A stretch of 64,000 nt of DNA. Origin: Acidobacteriota bacterium (GTDB lineage: Bacteria; Acidobacteriota; Blastocatellia; RBC074). A program made the position numbers and the translations under genes. Under the pieces are notes generated by a model. The model was not told the DNA's origin. It searched no databases and saw only the letters and a program-made list of their open reading frames with translations. The DNA is taken from the NCBI GenBank assembly GCA_019639255.1, contig JAHBSF010000005.1, positions 62,001-126,000 of the forward strand, written 5' to 3'. This document shows, piece after piece, positions 17,010-26,649 of this stretch. Each line of letters begins with the position of its first letter. Position 1 is the stretch's first letter.

Positions 17010-20000
17010 ATGCTTAAACGCTGGAAAATCGCATCCGCCCCGAGCCACGAGGAGTTGTTCATACGGCATTATGAGCAGCTTCTTGGGTGGGCCGTACAGT
17101 TGACCGGACGCAACCGGCAGCAGGCTGAAGATCTGGTACACGACGTTTTTGTCCAGTTTGCACTGCTGCAGCCGCCTTTGGAGGAGATTGAAAATCTCGA
17201 AGGCTACCTTTTCGCTTCCATGCGCAACCTGCTTCGTTCCCAGATGCGCAGGGAGGCGCGAAGAACTTCGGCGCGGCTGTCGCTTGTGGATTACGACTCG
17301 GCGGAAATCGGTCTGCGCGCCGTCGACCCGCGCGCCGATCTCGGTGTGCGCGACGAACTCGCGCTCATATGCCACTACGCGTGCGTTCGCAAGGAAACAT
17401 CAAAAGCGGGCAGCGCGCTCATTCTCAGATACTTCCTTGGGTATTATCCCGGCGAAATTGCGCTGATTTTCAGGTCTTCGAGACAGGCTGTTGCAGACCT
17501 TCTGGGTGCGGCGCGGCGCGAGGCCCGGCTGTATCTGGAGCAACCTCAACGGCTGCGCTTTATGCGCGAGCATCCTTCGGAGGGCATTACCGATGTTCGG
17601 ACCGGCGAACCCTCGGGTGAACTTATTCCGGAGTTGCGGCGTGCGATCTTTCGCTCGTGCGAGGGCGCCTGTCGGACGAAAAAGGAACTCAAGGACATCT
17701 ATTCCCGTGCCGGCGCCGCTTCAATCGCCGGCAAGACTTTGAGCCACATAGTTAGTTGTTCCCGATGTCTGGATATTGTCAATCGCGAGCTGGGATTGCC
17801 CTTGCTGGCGGAACGATATCCCACCGACACCCTCGGCCCCGACTCCGGCAACGAAGGAGGAGGAACTGGAGGCTCGTGGGGTGGATCGGCAGGCGACCGG
17901 AATACCGGCGCGGGTGAAAGCAAGATGAGCGGAAACTTTTCGGCTGAGTCCATCAATCGATTCCGCAGCCGTTTGCGGGATGTAATCGAGCACGAACCGA
18001 AGGAATTGCATATCGCGGTAAATGGGCAGGTGCTCGGTTCGCAGGCCGTGAATGCTGATTTCAACCAGCAGAACCTGCATCTGGACGAAGCCGAAAAAAT
18101 CGGTTTCATAGAGGTGTTCAGCGAACAGGGAATCAGGCTGATAGCGCTCAGCGTCGAGCCGCCGCCCGGGGGGCCGTTCGAGCGGCAGGCGCAGGTGAAT
18201 CTGAGCGAGCGGCGCACGATTCAGATAGCGCTGGAATTCGGGGGTTCGGGCGCAAACCTCAAAGTCATCTATCAGCATCCCGGCTACAGACAGGAAGCCG
18301 CAGCAGGGGAAATCCCAGAGGAGTTCGGTTCGTTTTCCGCAGAAAGTCCCGCCGATGATGGAGACCGGGACGGACGTTTCCTGTTCGGCGGGCTGCGAAC
18401 GGGGTGGGGATTCTGGTCGGGGATGGGTCCCGGTCTGATCTCCACCGCCGTCGCCTTGTTGTTTGTTGCTGCGTTTATTGCCCTGCGAATGCCGTCGACG
18501 CCCGTGCTCGCGGCTGAGCTGCTTGAGCGCTCGGAGGCGAACGATCGAGCCGCGCAGGGAAATCCCGAACTGCTGCTACACCGCGTGCTGGAACTCGAGG
18601 AGCGGGATCCGGCGCTCGACCGCGTGCTGTCGCGAAGAAGGGTGGAGATCTGGCAAAGCGCCGCCAAAGCCATAGAGGTGCGGCGCGCATACGACGAACA
18701 GGGCAAACTCCTCGCCGGCGAATGGCGGCAGGGCGACGGCAGCCGGACGCTTCTCTATCCGGGCGGAGAATCGATGGAAGATCGGACCGAAACTTCAAAT
18801 GTTACGCCGAGCGTCCCGCGCAGCGCTGACGAAGCCTGGCGGCTGGATCTTTCAGCCGCTGCTTTTTCCTCGCTTATAGGACGCGGCAGTGCAGCTACGG
18901 TTGAGGAAAACGCCGAATCCTATTTGCTGAAGTTCGTCAATCAGTCTTCCGATCATAACTCGGTTCCGGGATTGCGTTCGGCCACATTGCGGCTCGGGCG
19001 CAACGGGTTGCGCGCGCTCGAACAGACGCTGCTGGTCGAGTCGGGTCGCGGATTGCGCGAATACAGATTCAGCGAGGTGCGTTTTGACCGCCTGGGACTC
19101 GGAGAGGTTTCATCCCGCGTTTTTGACCGCGAACCGCTGTTGTCCAAACCGGAAGCCGTCGAAGCAAAAGTGTTGAAACCCGACCCTCCGGCCGGTGATG
19201 CGGGTGCACGATCCGAATCAACGCCTGCGCCTGCCGCCACGCCGCACATAATTGCTACGGTCGAACTGGAAATCGAGGCGCTTGTTTTGCTCGATGCGGT
19301 AGGTGCGACGCTCGGCGAAGAGGTTGCAGTAACGCGCACGCTCGACGGGACTCTGCAGATCGAAGGCGTTGTAGAAAACGCGGAACGCAAAAGCGCGATA
19401 CTTTCGGCGCTCGCCCCCATTCGTCGCCATCGCGCAGTAAGAGTCAGGATCGAGACGCCTGAGGAGGCCGAGCACCGGCTGGAGCAAATTCGATCCACAG
19501 CCGTCGCCGTCAGCATACAGGAGGCTGCTCCGCTTGCGAGCAGGATTCCGGTCGACGCAGAAGTGCGTCGCTACGTTTCATCCCTCGGCGTCCCGCAGGA
19601 AACCCTGGACGAGGAGGTCAACCGGTTTGCAAACCGCATGCTTCGGGGTTCGAGGCAGGCGCTGCTTTACGCCTGGTCGTTACGAGGTCTTGTGGAACGG
19701 TTCACCCCGGCCGAGCTGCAGGGACTCGATCCGCAGTCGCGCGCCAAATGGCTGGGACTCATCGTCGAGCATTCGGCCGGATATCGCCGGGAAATAACAA
19801 CGCTGCAGCGCGACCTCGCACCGGTTTTCAACATCGGGGCCGGAGCGCAGGACGGCAGGAGTGAAGCGGAGCGGGAGAAGATAGACGAAGCTGGGCTTGC
19901 TCGCTCCGTGCTCGCGTTTGTGGAATTGTGCGTGGGGCTCGACGAACAGATTCGCACGGCGTTCACGCTTTCCGCCGATGCTGCCGGCGGACGGCGTAAT

Positions 20001-20105
20001 CCCCACAGTCTTGCAACGCCGGAGTTCCGGAGCCGGTTGGCGCGCGCCGAGGCTTCGGCGGAGAAAATTTCCAATGCCGCATCGCATCTGCGGAGCAGGC
20101 GTTGA
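17010..20105 (+). CDS. ECF sigma factor fused to an anti-sigma-like, membrane-anchored region
   Basis: 1031 residues in one unbroken frame. Residues 12-85 match sigma-70 region 2 (HEELFIRHYEQLLGWA, AEDLVHDVFVQF, YLFASMRNLLRSQMRR). Residues 118-178 look like region 4 with a helix-turn-helix (ALILRYFLGYYPGEIALIF, AVADLLGAARREARLYL). Then H246-x3-C250-x2-C253 (LSHIVSCSRC), the zinc motif of anti-sigma factors, a Gly/Ser linker (275-305), a beta-rich part, one TM helix (474-493), and about 540 residues beyond it, presumably periplasmic, with an Ala/Pro linker near 735. No SD is obvious; the leader is copy 2 of the palindrome. The TonB receptor gene follows at once. Inference: a sigma factor tethered and held inactive by its own anti-sigma part, released by proteolysis. 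Confidence 0.75.
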   Translation: MLKRWKIASAPSHEELFIRHYEQLLGWAVQLTGRNRQQAEDLVHDVFVQFALLQPPLEEIENLEGYLFASMRNLLRSQMRREARRTSARLSLVDYDSAEIGLRAVDPRADLGVRDELALICHYACVRKETSKAGSALILRYFLGYYPGEIALIFRSSRQAVADLLGAARREARLYLEQPQRLRFMREHPSEGITDVRTGEPSGELIPELRRAIFRSCEGACRTKKELKDIYSRAGAASIAGKTLSHIVSCSRCLDIVNRELGLPLLAERYPTDTLGPDSGNEGGGTGGSWGGSAGDRNTGAGESKMSGNFSAESINRFRSRLRDVIEHEPKELHIAVNGQVLGSQAVNADFNQQNLHLDEAEKIGFIEVFSEQGIRLIALSVEPPPGGPFERQAQVNLSERRTIQIALEFGGSGANLKVIYQHPGYRQEAAAGEIPEEFGSFSAESPADDGDRDGRFLFGGLRTGWGFWSGMGPGLISTAVALLFVAAFIALRMPSTPVLAAELLERSEANDRAAQGNPELLLHRVLELEERDPALDRVLSRRRVEIWQSAAKAIEVRRAYDEQGKLLAGEWRQGDGSRTLLYPGGESMEDRTETSNVTPSVPRSADEAWRLDLSAAAFSSLIGRGSAATVEENAESYLLKFVNQSSDHNSVPGLRSATLRLGRNGLRALEQTLLVESGRGLREYRFSEVRFDRLGLGEVSSRVFDREPLLSKPEAVEAKVLKPDPPAGDAGARSESTPAPAATPHIIATVELEIEALVLLDAVGATLGEEVAVTRTLDGTLQIEGVVENAERKSAILSALAPIRRHRAVRVRIETPEEAEHRLEQIRSTAVAVSIQEAAPLASRIPVDAEVRRYVSSLGVPQETLDEEVNRFANRMLRGSRQALLYAWSLRGLVERFTPAELQGLDPQSRAKWLGLIVEHSAGYRREITTLQRDLAPVFNIGAGAQDGRSEAEREKIDEAGLARSVLAFVELCVGLDEQIRTAFTLSADAAGGRRNPHSLATPEFRSRLARAEASAEKISNAASHLRSRR

Positions 20106-20155
20106 ACACCGACAGATCCGTTGACGATACATTTGACAGATCGAGGAGAAGCAAA

Positions 20156-23100
20156 ATGATCACCCGACACAGCATCGCACCACACAGCAACATCTTTCGC
20201 CTCGGCGCGCTTTTCATCTGTCTGTGCGCTGCTATGGCGTTCGGCATCGATAACGCACCATTGCACGCCGCATCGGCGCAGGGCGCCGTAGCTACACTGA
20301 GCGGAATCGTAGTAGACGAGAAAGACGCCGTAGTCGCCGAGGTCGAAGTGACGATAATCAACCCTTCGACCGGGCTGAGGCGGACGGTGAAGACGAATTC
20401 GGCCGGAATATATTCGTTTCCGGCGCTCGCCCCCGGCAGCTACAACGTCACGACGATGAAGGACGGGTTTGCTCCGCGCGAGGTTCGAGACATCGTCCTC
20501 AATGCAAACGATCAGCGATCGCTCAGGATTCAGCTTAAAATAGGCGCGGTGGGCGATGTAGTGACCATCACCGATCAGGTGGGCACGGTCAAGGACGACG
20601 GCGCTGTGGCTACGGTGGTCGATTCCCAGTTTGTATCAAACCTGCCCCTCAACGGACGAAGCCTGCAAACCCTGATAAGCCTCGCCCCCGGCGTAGTGAC
20701 GACGGGCGCAACCTCGCAGAATCCCGGACAGTTCAGCGTCAACGGACTGCGGTCGAATACCAACTACTTTACGGTAGACGGGGTGAGCGCCAACTTCGGC
20801 ACGAACAATTTCGCGGGATACAATCCGGCAGTAGCCGGCGCGGTTCCGGCTACGAGCATGCAGGGAAGCTTTGCCAACCTTGCATCGATCGACGCACTGC
20901 AGGAGTTCAAGATCCAGACCTCTACGTTCGCGCCCGAATTCGGGCGTTCGCCCGGCGCGCAGGTATCGCTCGTGACGCGTTCGGGCGAGAACCGGTATCG
21001 CGGAACGGTCTACAACTATTTCCGCAACGATGCGCTCGACGCCAACGACTATTTCAACAATCTCAATCGCATCAAGAAGCAGCCGCTGCGTTACAACAAT
21101 TTCGGAGGCACGTTCAGCGGGCCGATACGTTTGCCCGAGAAAATCTTCGGGCCCGCCTCTTACGATGGGCGCGACCGCACGTTTTTCTTCTTCTCGTATG
21201 AGGGACAGAGATTCCTGCTTCCGCGCGGGGCGGTGCTGACCGTGGTGCCTTCCGTAGCTGCTCGAAGCGGCGCGCCCAACGAAATCGCACGCCAGGTTCT
21301 GAATGCCTTCCCGCTGCCCAACGGTGCGGATATCGTCAATGCAAGCGGCGCGCTGACCGGAGGGGCGAACTTCATCTCCGCGTATTCCGAACCGTCGGCG
21401 TCCAATGCGACCAGCATGCGGCTCGATCACAATTTCAACCAGAAGTTCAACATCTTCGGTCGTTACAACTACGCGCCGTCGCGCCAGGAATCGCGCAATC
21501 AGAGAAATCTTTCTCAGATCAACAGGCTGCAAACCAGGACGGAGACCTTTACGCTGGGCTCGACGCAGGTCTTCGGCGCGCGGCTTGTAAATGAAGTGCG
21601 CGTCAACTGGAGTCAGCAGGACGGCACATCGCAGCAGGTATTCGACGGTTTCGGCGGCGGGGTGGAGCCGCCCGAGGCGGTGCTGTTTCCGTCTACGGTG
21701 CTCAACGGGCCGCGGCGCGGCATTATCACGATACAGGGGTTGTCGCTCGTTCAAGGAAATCCGTTTACAGACTTAAGCATCGGAACCGAAGAACTGTTCA
21801 GGCAGCGGCAGATCAATGTAGTCGATAACCTGACCTACACGCGCGGCGCTCATCAGTTGAAGTTCGGCGCCGATTACCGTTGGCTCTCACCCGTCATCGC
21901 GCCCGCCGGTTTTGTCAGCAATTCGACGTTTGCAAACGTCGCCGGCGTATATAACAACACTGCTGCTTCGGTGTTTGCGCTTCGCGGCATAGGTTATACG
22001 CTGCAATTTCCGTCGCATTCCTTTTACGCGCAGGATACCTGGAGAATCAGCCCGCGCCTGACATTGACCTACGGGACAAGGTGGGACATCAACCCCGCGC
22101 CCACAGCGCGCGGCAGCAATCAGGTTCTTACCGTAAAGGAGATCAGGGATCTGAACGCGGCCGATTTTTCCTACCTTGAACTCGCGCCCCTCGGTACGCC
22201 GCAGTATCCGACCGGATACGGCAATTTCGGGCCGCGCGTCGGGGTTGCATATCAATTGGCCGGACAAACGGGGCGCGAACTTATGCTTCGCGGCGGCTTC
22301 GGGCTGTTTTATGACCTTGGGCAGAATGGGTTCGGCGCCGTAGGATTCCCGTATTCGGCTTCCAGGAGCACAGCGAATGTACCCGTACCGCTCGCGCCCT
22401 CGGTAGCGGAGTTTCCCGCGCCCAACTTCAATCTGAGCCCGACCAATCGCGCAAGCGTTACGGTGGCGGATCCGAACCTGCATCTTCCGCGCGTATACCA
22501 GTGGAACGTGACGCTCGAACAGTCGCTCGGACAGGCGCAGACGATTTCGGCGGCCTATGTAGCATCGGCCGCGCGTGGGCTGCTGCGCACGACGCACTTT
22601 TCGTTTCTTGTAGCGCAGGATCCCGCAAATCCCACGCGTCCCTTCAGTCCGAACTTCTCCACGATGATCGTGCGCGGCAACGGATCTACATCCGATTACC
22701 AGTCCTTGCAGGTGCAGTTCAACCGCCGTTTGTCGCGAGGTTTGCAGACGATAGCCTCCTACACCTGGTCGCACGCGATCGACTCGGGTTCGGCTGACCT
22801 GGATCGCGGGGTGCCGGGCAGCATCGTGGACACGATAATCGACCGCGCGAGTTCGGACTTCGACGTGCGCCATTCGTTCAGCACGGCCGTGACCTATAAC
22901 ATTCCGACTCCGAAGTGGGGAGCGGCGGCAGAAGCCGTCTTGCGCAACTGGGCGGTCAACAGCGTGATTTTCGCGCGCACATCGACGCCTGTGAACGTCA
23001 TCGCCGAAGAGCAGCAGAGCACGAATCTGTTTCGAGTGCTGTTTTCGCGCCGTCCCGATGTAGTGCCCGGCGTACCGTTTTACGTCGATGATTCGGCCGC

Positions 23101-23509
23101 GCCCGGCGGCAAACGAATCAACCCGGCCGCATTTGCATTCCCGTCGGCCGCACGGGCGCAGGGCGCATTGCCGCGAAATGCATTGCGCGGATTCGGCGCC
23201 TGGCAGGCCGATACGGGTGTGCACCGGCAATTCAATCTGACCGAAACGCTGAACATTCAGTTCCGCGCCGAGGTGTTCAATATTTTCAACAATCCCAACT
23301 TCTCCAATCCCGGCGCGCCGTTCCCGAATGTAAATCTGGCGTTCGCTTCGGCTACTCCCGGTTCGATTGCTATCGACAACGCGCGCATGCGCTCGGTGCA
23401 GATGCTCAACCGCGGACTCGGCGGCGGGGGCAACAGCGGCGGATTCAATCCCATATTCCAGGTCGGCGGACCGCGCTCGTTGCAGTTTGCGCTGCGTATA
23501 CAGTTTTAG
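20156..23509 (+). CDS. TonB-dependent receptor with carboxypeptidase-regulatory domain (Oar-like)
   Basis: 1117 residues, outer membrane. Signal peptide (about 1-42, ending ASAQG). Residues 45-125 form a CarboxypepD_reg/beta-sandwich domain (ATLSGIVVDEKDAVVAEVEV, LRRTVKTNSAGIYSFPALAPG). A plug with VVDSQFVSNLPLNGRSLQTL follows, then a large barrel ending in LQFALRIQF with a terminal Phe. Start chosen at ATG 20,156 with GAGGAG upstream; a TTG at 20,102 overlapping the previous stop is less likely. This Oar-like class is greatly expanded in Acidobacteriota and is thought to import large substrates. The lack of an STN signalling domain means it is not a classic FecA-type transducer despite following a sigma fusion gene. 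Confidence 0.9.
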   Translation: MITRHSIAPHSNIFRLGALFICLCAAMAFGIDNAPLHAASAQGAVATLSGIVVDEKDAVVAEVEVTIINPSTGLRRTVKTNSAGIYSFPALAPGSYNVTTMKDGFAPREVRDIVLNANDQRSLRIQLKIGAVGDVVTITDQVGTVKDDGAVATVVDSQFVSNLPLNGRSLQTLISLAPGVVTTGATSQNPGQFSVNGLRSNTNYFTVDGVSANFGTNNFAGYNPAVAGAVPATSMQGSFANLASIDALQEFKIQTSTFAPEFGRSPGAQVSLVTRSGENRYRGTVYNYFRNDALDANDYFNNLNRIKKQPLRYNNFGGTFSGPIRLPEKIFGPASYDGRDRTFFFFSYEGQRFLLPRGAVLTVVPSVAARSGAPNEIARQVLNAFPLPNGADIVNASGALTGGANFISAYSEPSASNATSMRLDHNFNQKFNIFGRYNYAPSRQESRNQRNLSQINRLQTRTETFTLGSTQVFGARLVNEVRVNWSQQDGTSQQVFDGFGGGVEPPEAVLFPSTVLNGPRRGIITIQGLSLVQGNPFTDLSIGTEELFRQRQINVVDNLTYTRGAHQLKFGADYRWLSPVIAPAGFVSNSTFANVAGVYNNTAASVFALRGIGYTLQFPSHSFYAQDTWRISPRLTLTYGTRWDINPAPTARGSNQVLTVKEIRDLNAADFSYLELAPLGTPQYPTGYGNFGPRVGVAYQLAGQTGRELMLRGGFGLFYDLGQNGFGAVGFPYSASRSTANVPVPLAPSVAEFPAPNFNLSPTNRASVTVADPNLHLPRVYQWNVTLEQSLGQAQTISAAYVASAARGLLRTTHFSFLVAQDPANPTRPFSPNFSTMIVRGNGSTSDYQSLQVQFNRRLSRGLQTIASYTWSHAIDSGSADLDRGVPGSIVDTIIDRASSDFDVRHSFSTAVTYNIPTPKWGAAAEAVLRNWAVNSVIFARTSTPVNVIAEEQQSTNLFRVLFSRRPDVVPGVPFYVDDSAAPGGKRINPAAFAFPSAARAQGALPRNALRGFGAWQADTGVHRQFNLTETLNIQFRAEVFNIFNNPNFSNPGAPFPNVNLAFASATPGSIAIDNARMRSVQMLNRGLGGGGNSGGFNPIFQVGGPRSLQFALRIQF

Positions 23510-23525
23510 GAGATCAGAGAGATAT

Positions 23526-23645
23526 GAGAGAGATGACGGAACAAACGAAATGAAACGAAAAGAACGGAAAAGTTGAATATTGCGGAATGGTTGAATATTT
23601 CCGAAGTTTTCGTCTTATTTCGTTTGTTCCGTCATCTTTTTCTCT
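23526..23645. repeat. Family A palindrome, copy 3 with doubled loop
   Basis: Left arm GAGAGATGACGGAACAAACG, right arm ATTTCGTTTGTTCCGTCATC. The centre carries GTTGAATATT twice (at about 23,571 and 23,590) separated by GCGGAATG, as if a loop had been duplicated. Tandem gap between the receptor gene and the next gene, whose SD lies just after it. Confidence 0.9.
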
Positions 23646-23668
23646 GCAGAAAGGAACGGAGTTCGATA

Positions 23669-25411
23669 ATGAGGTTAAGATTTGCTGCGCTCGCAGTCGT
23701 TGCATCGATGCTCGCCGGTTTAACCTTTGCGACCGTTGCGCAGACGCAGACGCAAACGCAGACCGCGCCGGCTGCGCGACCCGAGCGGCCCGCCGATGAG
23801 GACGCAATGCAGAAGGCTGCGGTCGTCAAGGATCCGGTCGAACGCACGGAAGCCCTCATAAAAGTCGTCAATGATTTCCCGCGCGCGGTTTACATCAGAA
23901 ACACGGTTTTCTATTTAATGCGCCCGTTCAGGGAAACCACCATTGAACCCGAACAACTTCGCAGCATGCTCAACCGCTTCGTGGAAGGGACGATCAATGC
24001 ACCGGTTTATGCGCGCAGCGAGTTTTACTACGGGCTTGCAAGGGAGCTTCTCTCTCTCGATCTGCTGCCGGATCTTGCCGCGGATCTTGCGGCAAAGGGT
24101 GTAGCAGTGCTCGATGAAGATGCCTACATCGACAACGAACGCCGCTCGCACGAACAAAAGGAAAGGTATTACAACACAAGGGATCCGCAGCGCCGGCCCG
24201 AACCGTTTTCTCCGGCCGAGGCGCGCGAAAAATTCAGAACCTTTCGCGCCTCTACCCACTCGGCTCTCGGCAGGGCGAATCTCAAACTTGGGAAAACCGC
24301 CGAGGCCGAGCGGGCGCTCAAACAGGCGTATGAAATAAAGCCGATTATGGAAGCCGCCGTGGGGCTGGCGGACATATATGAACATCAGGGCAAGGATAAA
24401 GATGCATTCGATTATCTTGCGGCCGGATTGCTTTCGGGCCGTATGACGGCCGAGGACATTGCGCGCACTCACGCGCTTTACCGCAAGATGAACGGCGGAA
24501 AAATCGACGGCTTCGAGGAGTTGCTCGACGCGCGTTTCCGCAGCAGTTTCCGCAGTCCTCTGACGGTTGAACACTACAAACCGAATGCCTCGCGCGCCGC
24601 TGCAAAACATCCGCGAACGGTGCTTGCGGAATTTGTAACGGGCGCGGGTTGCGAGCCATGCACGGCCGTGGATATTTCGTTCGATGCAGTGCTCGAACGA
24701 TACTCGCGCCGGGATGTGATCATGATCGCCTATCATATGCACGCGCCCACATCCGATCCGATGAGCAATCATTCAGCGCAGGCGCGGCATAAGTACTACG
24801 GCGCCGTAGGAGCGCCGACCATTTACCTTGAAGGGAAGAATTTCAAACCCGGGGAGGGATTGGGTACGGAAGCCGAGCGCGTTTATCGCAATCTGGATGC
24901 TGCGCTGCTCGAACGTCTCGAACGCCCGGCAGAGGCCGCCATCAAGTTGCAGGCTAAACTCGAAGGTTCGGTCCTCAACGTAGAGGCGAAGGGTGAATCG
25001 ATAAATCGGAGCAACTCGGAGTTGCGGCTTCATCTCGCGCTCGTAGAGGATGAAATCAGCTACAGCGGGGAAAACGGGCTGCGTTTTCATCCGATGGTAG
25101 TGCGCAATCTGGCGCGGCGCGACGGTGCGGAAGATCACGGGTTCGCATTCAGCGGATCGCAACCTGCGTCGATCGCATATGCTTTTGACCTGGAGCGTAT
25201 CACGGCGGAAAATCTGAAGTATTACGATGATTACATCGCCGATATGAAGGCTCGCCTCGGCGACAGGTTCAAGGTTTCGTTCAAGGAAAAAAGATATCTT
25301 ATAAATCGTGACCGACTGGCTGTGGTCGCCTTTGTGCAGGATGAAAAGACGAAGGATATACTTCAGGCGGTGTATCTGAAGGTCGAAACCGGGACGAGCG
25401 GACGCAGATAG
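23669..25411 (+). CDS. Exported TPR/thioredoxin-like protein with CEPC motif
   Basis: 580 residues. Signal peptide (1-24, ending TVAQ) followed by QTQTQTQT, a short CAGACG-type repeat in the DNA. Helical TPR-like segments fill about 45-290 (HSALGRANLKLGKTAEAERAL, AVGLADIYEHQGKDKDAFDYL). Residues 316-400 are thioredoxin-like: RTVLAEFVTGAGCEPC with the redox pair Cys328/Cys331, then GAVGAPTIYLEGK with the cis-Pro region. The start at 23,669 is preferred because the in-frame extension to 23,573 is encoded by the palindrome. The next gene, a DsbD alpha-domain protein 10 nt downstream, supports a periplasmic thiol-redox role. Family unknown. Confidence 0.8.
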   Translation: MRLRFAALAVVASMLAGLTFATVAQTQTQTQTAPAARPERPADEDAMQKAAVVKDPVERTEALIKVVNDFPRAVYIRNTVFYLMRPFRETTIEPEQLRSMLNRFVEGTINAPVYARSEFYYGLARELLSLDLLPDLAADLAAKGVAVLDEDAYIDNERRSHEQKERYYNTRDPQRRPEPFSPAEAREKFRTFRASTHSALGRANLKLGKTAEAERALKQAYEIKPIMEAAVGLADIYEHQGKDKDAFDYLAAGLLSGRMTAEDIARTHALYRKMNGGKIDGFEELLDARFRSSFRSPLTVEHYKPNASRAAAKHPRTVLAEFVTGAGCEPCTAVDISFDAVLERYSRRDVIMIAYHMHAPTSDPMSNHSAQARHKYYGAVGAPTIYLEGKNFKPGEGLGTEAERVYRNLDAALLERLERPAEAAIKLQAKLEGSVLNVEAKGESINRSNSELRLHLALVEDEISYSGENGLRFHPMVVRNLARRDGAEDHGFAFSGSQPASIAYAFDLERITAENLKYYDDYIADMKARLGDRFKVSFKEKRYLINRDRLAVVAFVQDEKTKDILQAVYLKVETGTSGRR

Positions 25412-25421
25412 GGCGAAACGG

Positions 25422-25934
25422 ATGAATGTCGTGCGAGCTATAAATTGCTGCGTGATCCTGGCGTTGGGTATCGCGGCGACGGTTGTCAACAGCGCCGGGC
25501 AGGAGCGACTCGATCCGATCAAATGGTCGATTGCGATCGAGTCGCCCGGAGTGGTGCGAAAACCGGGCCAGAAGCTAAACGTCGAGCTTACGGCGAAGAT
25601 AGACGACGGATGGCATTTGTATGCGCCGGAACAGCCCCCCGGCGGTCCCATACCTACGCGCATAGACCTGCCCGAAGATCAGCCCTTCAGGCTTTCAGGG
25701 CGGATCGACACGCCGCTGCCGCGCATTGAACTCGATCCGAACTTCAACCTGGATACGCAGTTTTATGAAGAAGAAGCAGCCTTCACTATCCCGGTGGAAA
25801 TACTCGCCGAAGCTGCTGCGGGAAAGCAGGAAATCAGGGTCCACGTCCTGTACCAGACCTGCAACTGGGAAAAATGCCTCCCGCCCAGGCGCTTGAAACT
25901 CACCGCCGCCGTGGAAATTGCCGCCAGTTCCTGA
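25422..25934 (+). CDS. Lone DsbD N-terminal (alpha) domain protein
   Basis: 170 residues. Signal peptide (1-26), then the immunoglobulin-like DsbD-alpha fold: DGWHLYAPEQPPGGPIPTRI and the redox segment HVLYQTCNWEKCLPPRRL with Cys147 and Cys152. In DsbD this domain takes electrons from the membrane domain and reduces DsbC or DsbE-like partners; here the membrane and gamma domains are absent. It follows the CEPC protein by 10 nt, so the two probably form a periplasmic reductant pair fed by another membrane electron carrier (inference). Confidence 0.85.
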   Translation: MNVVRAINCCVILALGIAATVVNSAGQERLDPIKWSIAIESPGVVRKPGQKLNVELTAKIDDGWHLYAPEQPPGGPIPTRIDLPEDQPFRLSGRIDTPLPRIELDPNFNLDTQFYEEEAAFTIPVEILAEAAAGKQEIRVHVLYQTCNWEKCLPPRRLKLTAAVEIAASS

Positions 25935-25956
25935 TCAACCCCCACGATCCTGGAAC

Positions 25957-26058
25957 GAAATAGAACACGGAACAAACGAAACGTAACGAAAATTATGGAA
26001 AAATTGAGCATTTCCGTAGTTTTCGTCTTTTTTCGTCTGTTCCGTTATCTCTCTTTGG
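25957..26058. repeat. Family A palindrome, copy 4
   Basis: Left arm ACACGGAACAAACGAAACG (first bases diverged), loop AAATTGAGCATTT, right arm GTCTGTTCCGTTATCTCTCT. Convergent gap between the DsbD-alpha gene and the DinB gene. Confidence 0.88.
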
Positions 26059-26082
26059 CGGTAATTCTCCATCGCTTTCAAT

Positions 26083-26649
26083 CTATTTCACGTGATCGCC
26101 CGTTACCCAGTGTTGAAGGGTCGAAGGTGCAACGCCGAAATGCGCGCCAGGTTCGAATCCGTGCAAGCGCAGCGCTATCGCGATTAAAGCGTAGTGATGG
26201 ATGGTATGGCTCAACAAAAACTGAAGTTCACGCTTCAAGGAAGAACGGCTCCAATACCCATCATCCATCGGGTTTGACGGGCCTTCCAACAACACTTCGA
26301 TCTCTTCCGTGGAATTGATGACGAGTGTCTGGCTGAAGCCGGCAATGATCGAGTTGAGTTGGGCAGATGCAACCATGCGGTCGTTTTCAATTCGCTCGTC
26401 TCTTTCACGGTTATCGTAATTGATCCGTCCCAACCCAATACCGGCCAGAAAGTTCTGGTAGAAATCTATGCAGTGACGAAAATGGCTACCAACTCCGCTG
26501 AGAGAAAACCTCCGGTCGGCCTGCATGTACAAACGGTCGTCGAGGCGTTCGATCAGCTCAACTCCCTGTTTGAGCGTCTCAATGTTATCGGCTATGAGAG
26601 TATTTGCCGATCTGTCGTTTGTTTCTGGGCGGCAGTGAGCGAACTGCAT
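26083..26649 (-). CDS. DinB-like four-helix protein
   Basis: 188 residues. The metal-binding pattern of the DinB superfamily is visible: HFRHCIDFYQNFL in helix 2 region, and LLSHTIHHYALIAIAL near the end supplying the paired histidines; RDERIENDR between them is also typical. The start at 26,649 has GGAGGG just upstream; an earlier start adds 17 residues without support. DinB-like proteins bind a divalent metal and many are thiol transferases or of unknown role. Confidence 0.78.
   Translation of the reverse strand: MQFAHCRPETNDRSANTLIADNIETLKQGVELIERLDDRLYMQADRRFSLSGVGSHFRHCIDFYQNFLAGIGLGRINYDNRERDERIENDRMVASAQLNSIIAGFSQTLVINSTEEIEVLLEGPSNPMDDGYWSRSSLKRELQFLLSHTIHHYALIAIALRLHGFEPGAHFGVAPSTLQHWVTGDHVK

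Noticed and set aside
23573-23668. Upstream N-terminal extension of the CEPC protein (and similar at 43,491, 36,424 and 52,195)
   Set aside because: The extension codes through the palindrome and gives FRLFRYL-like peptides; the downstream ATG has the SD and the family start.
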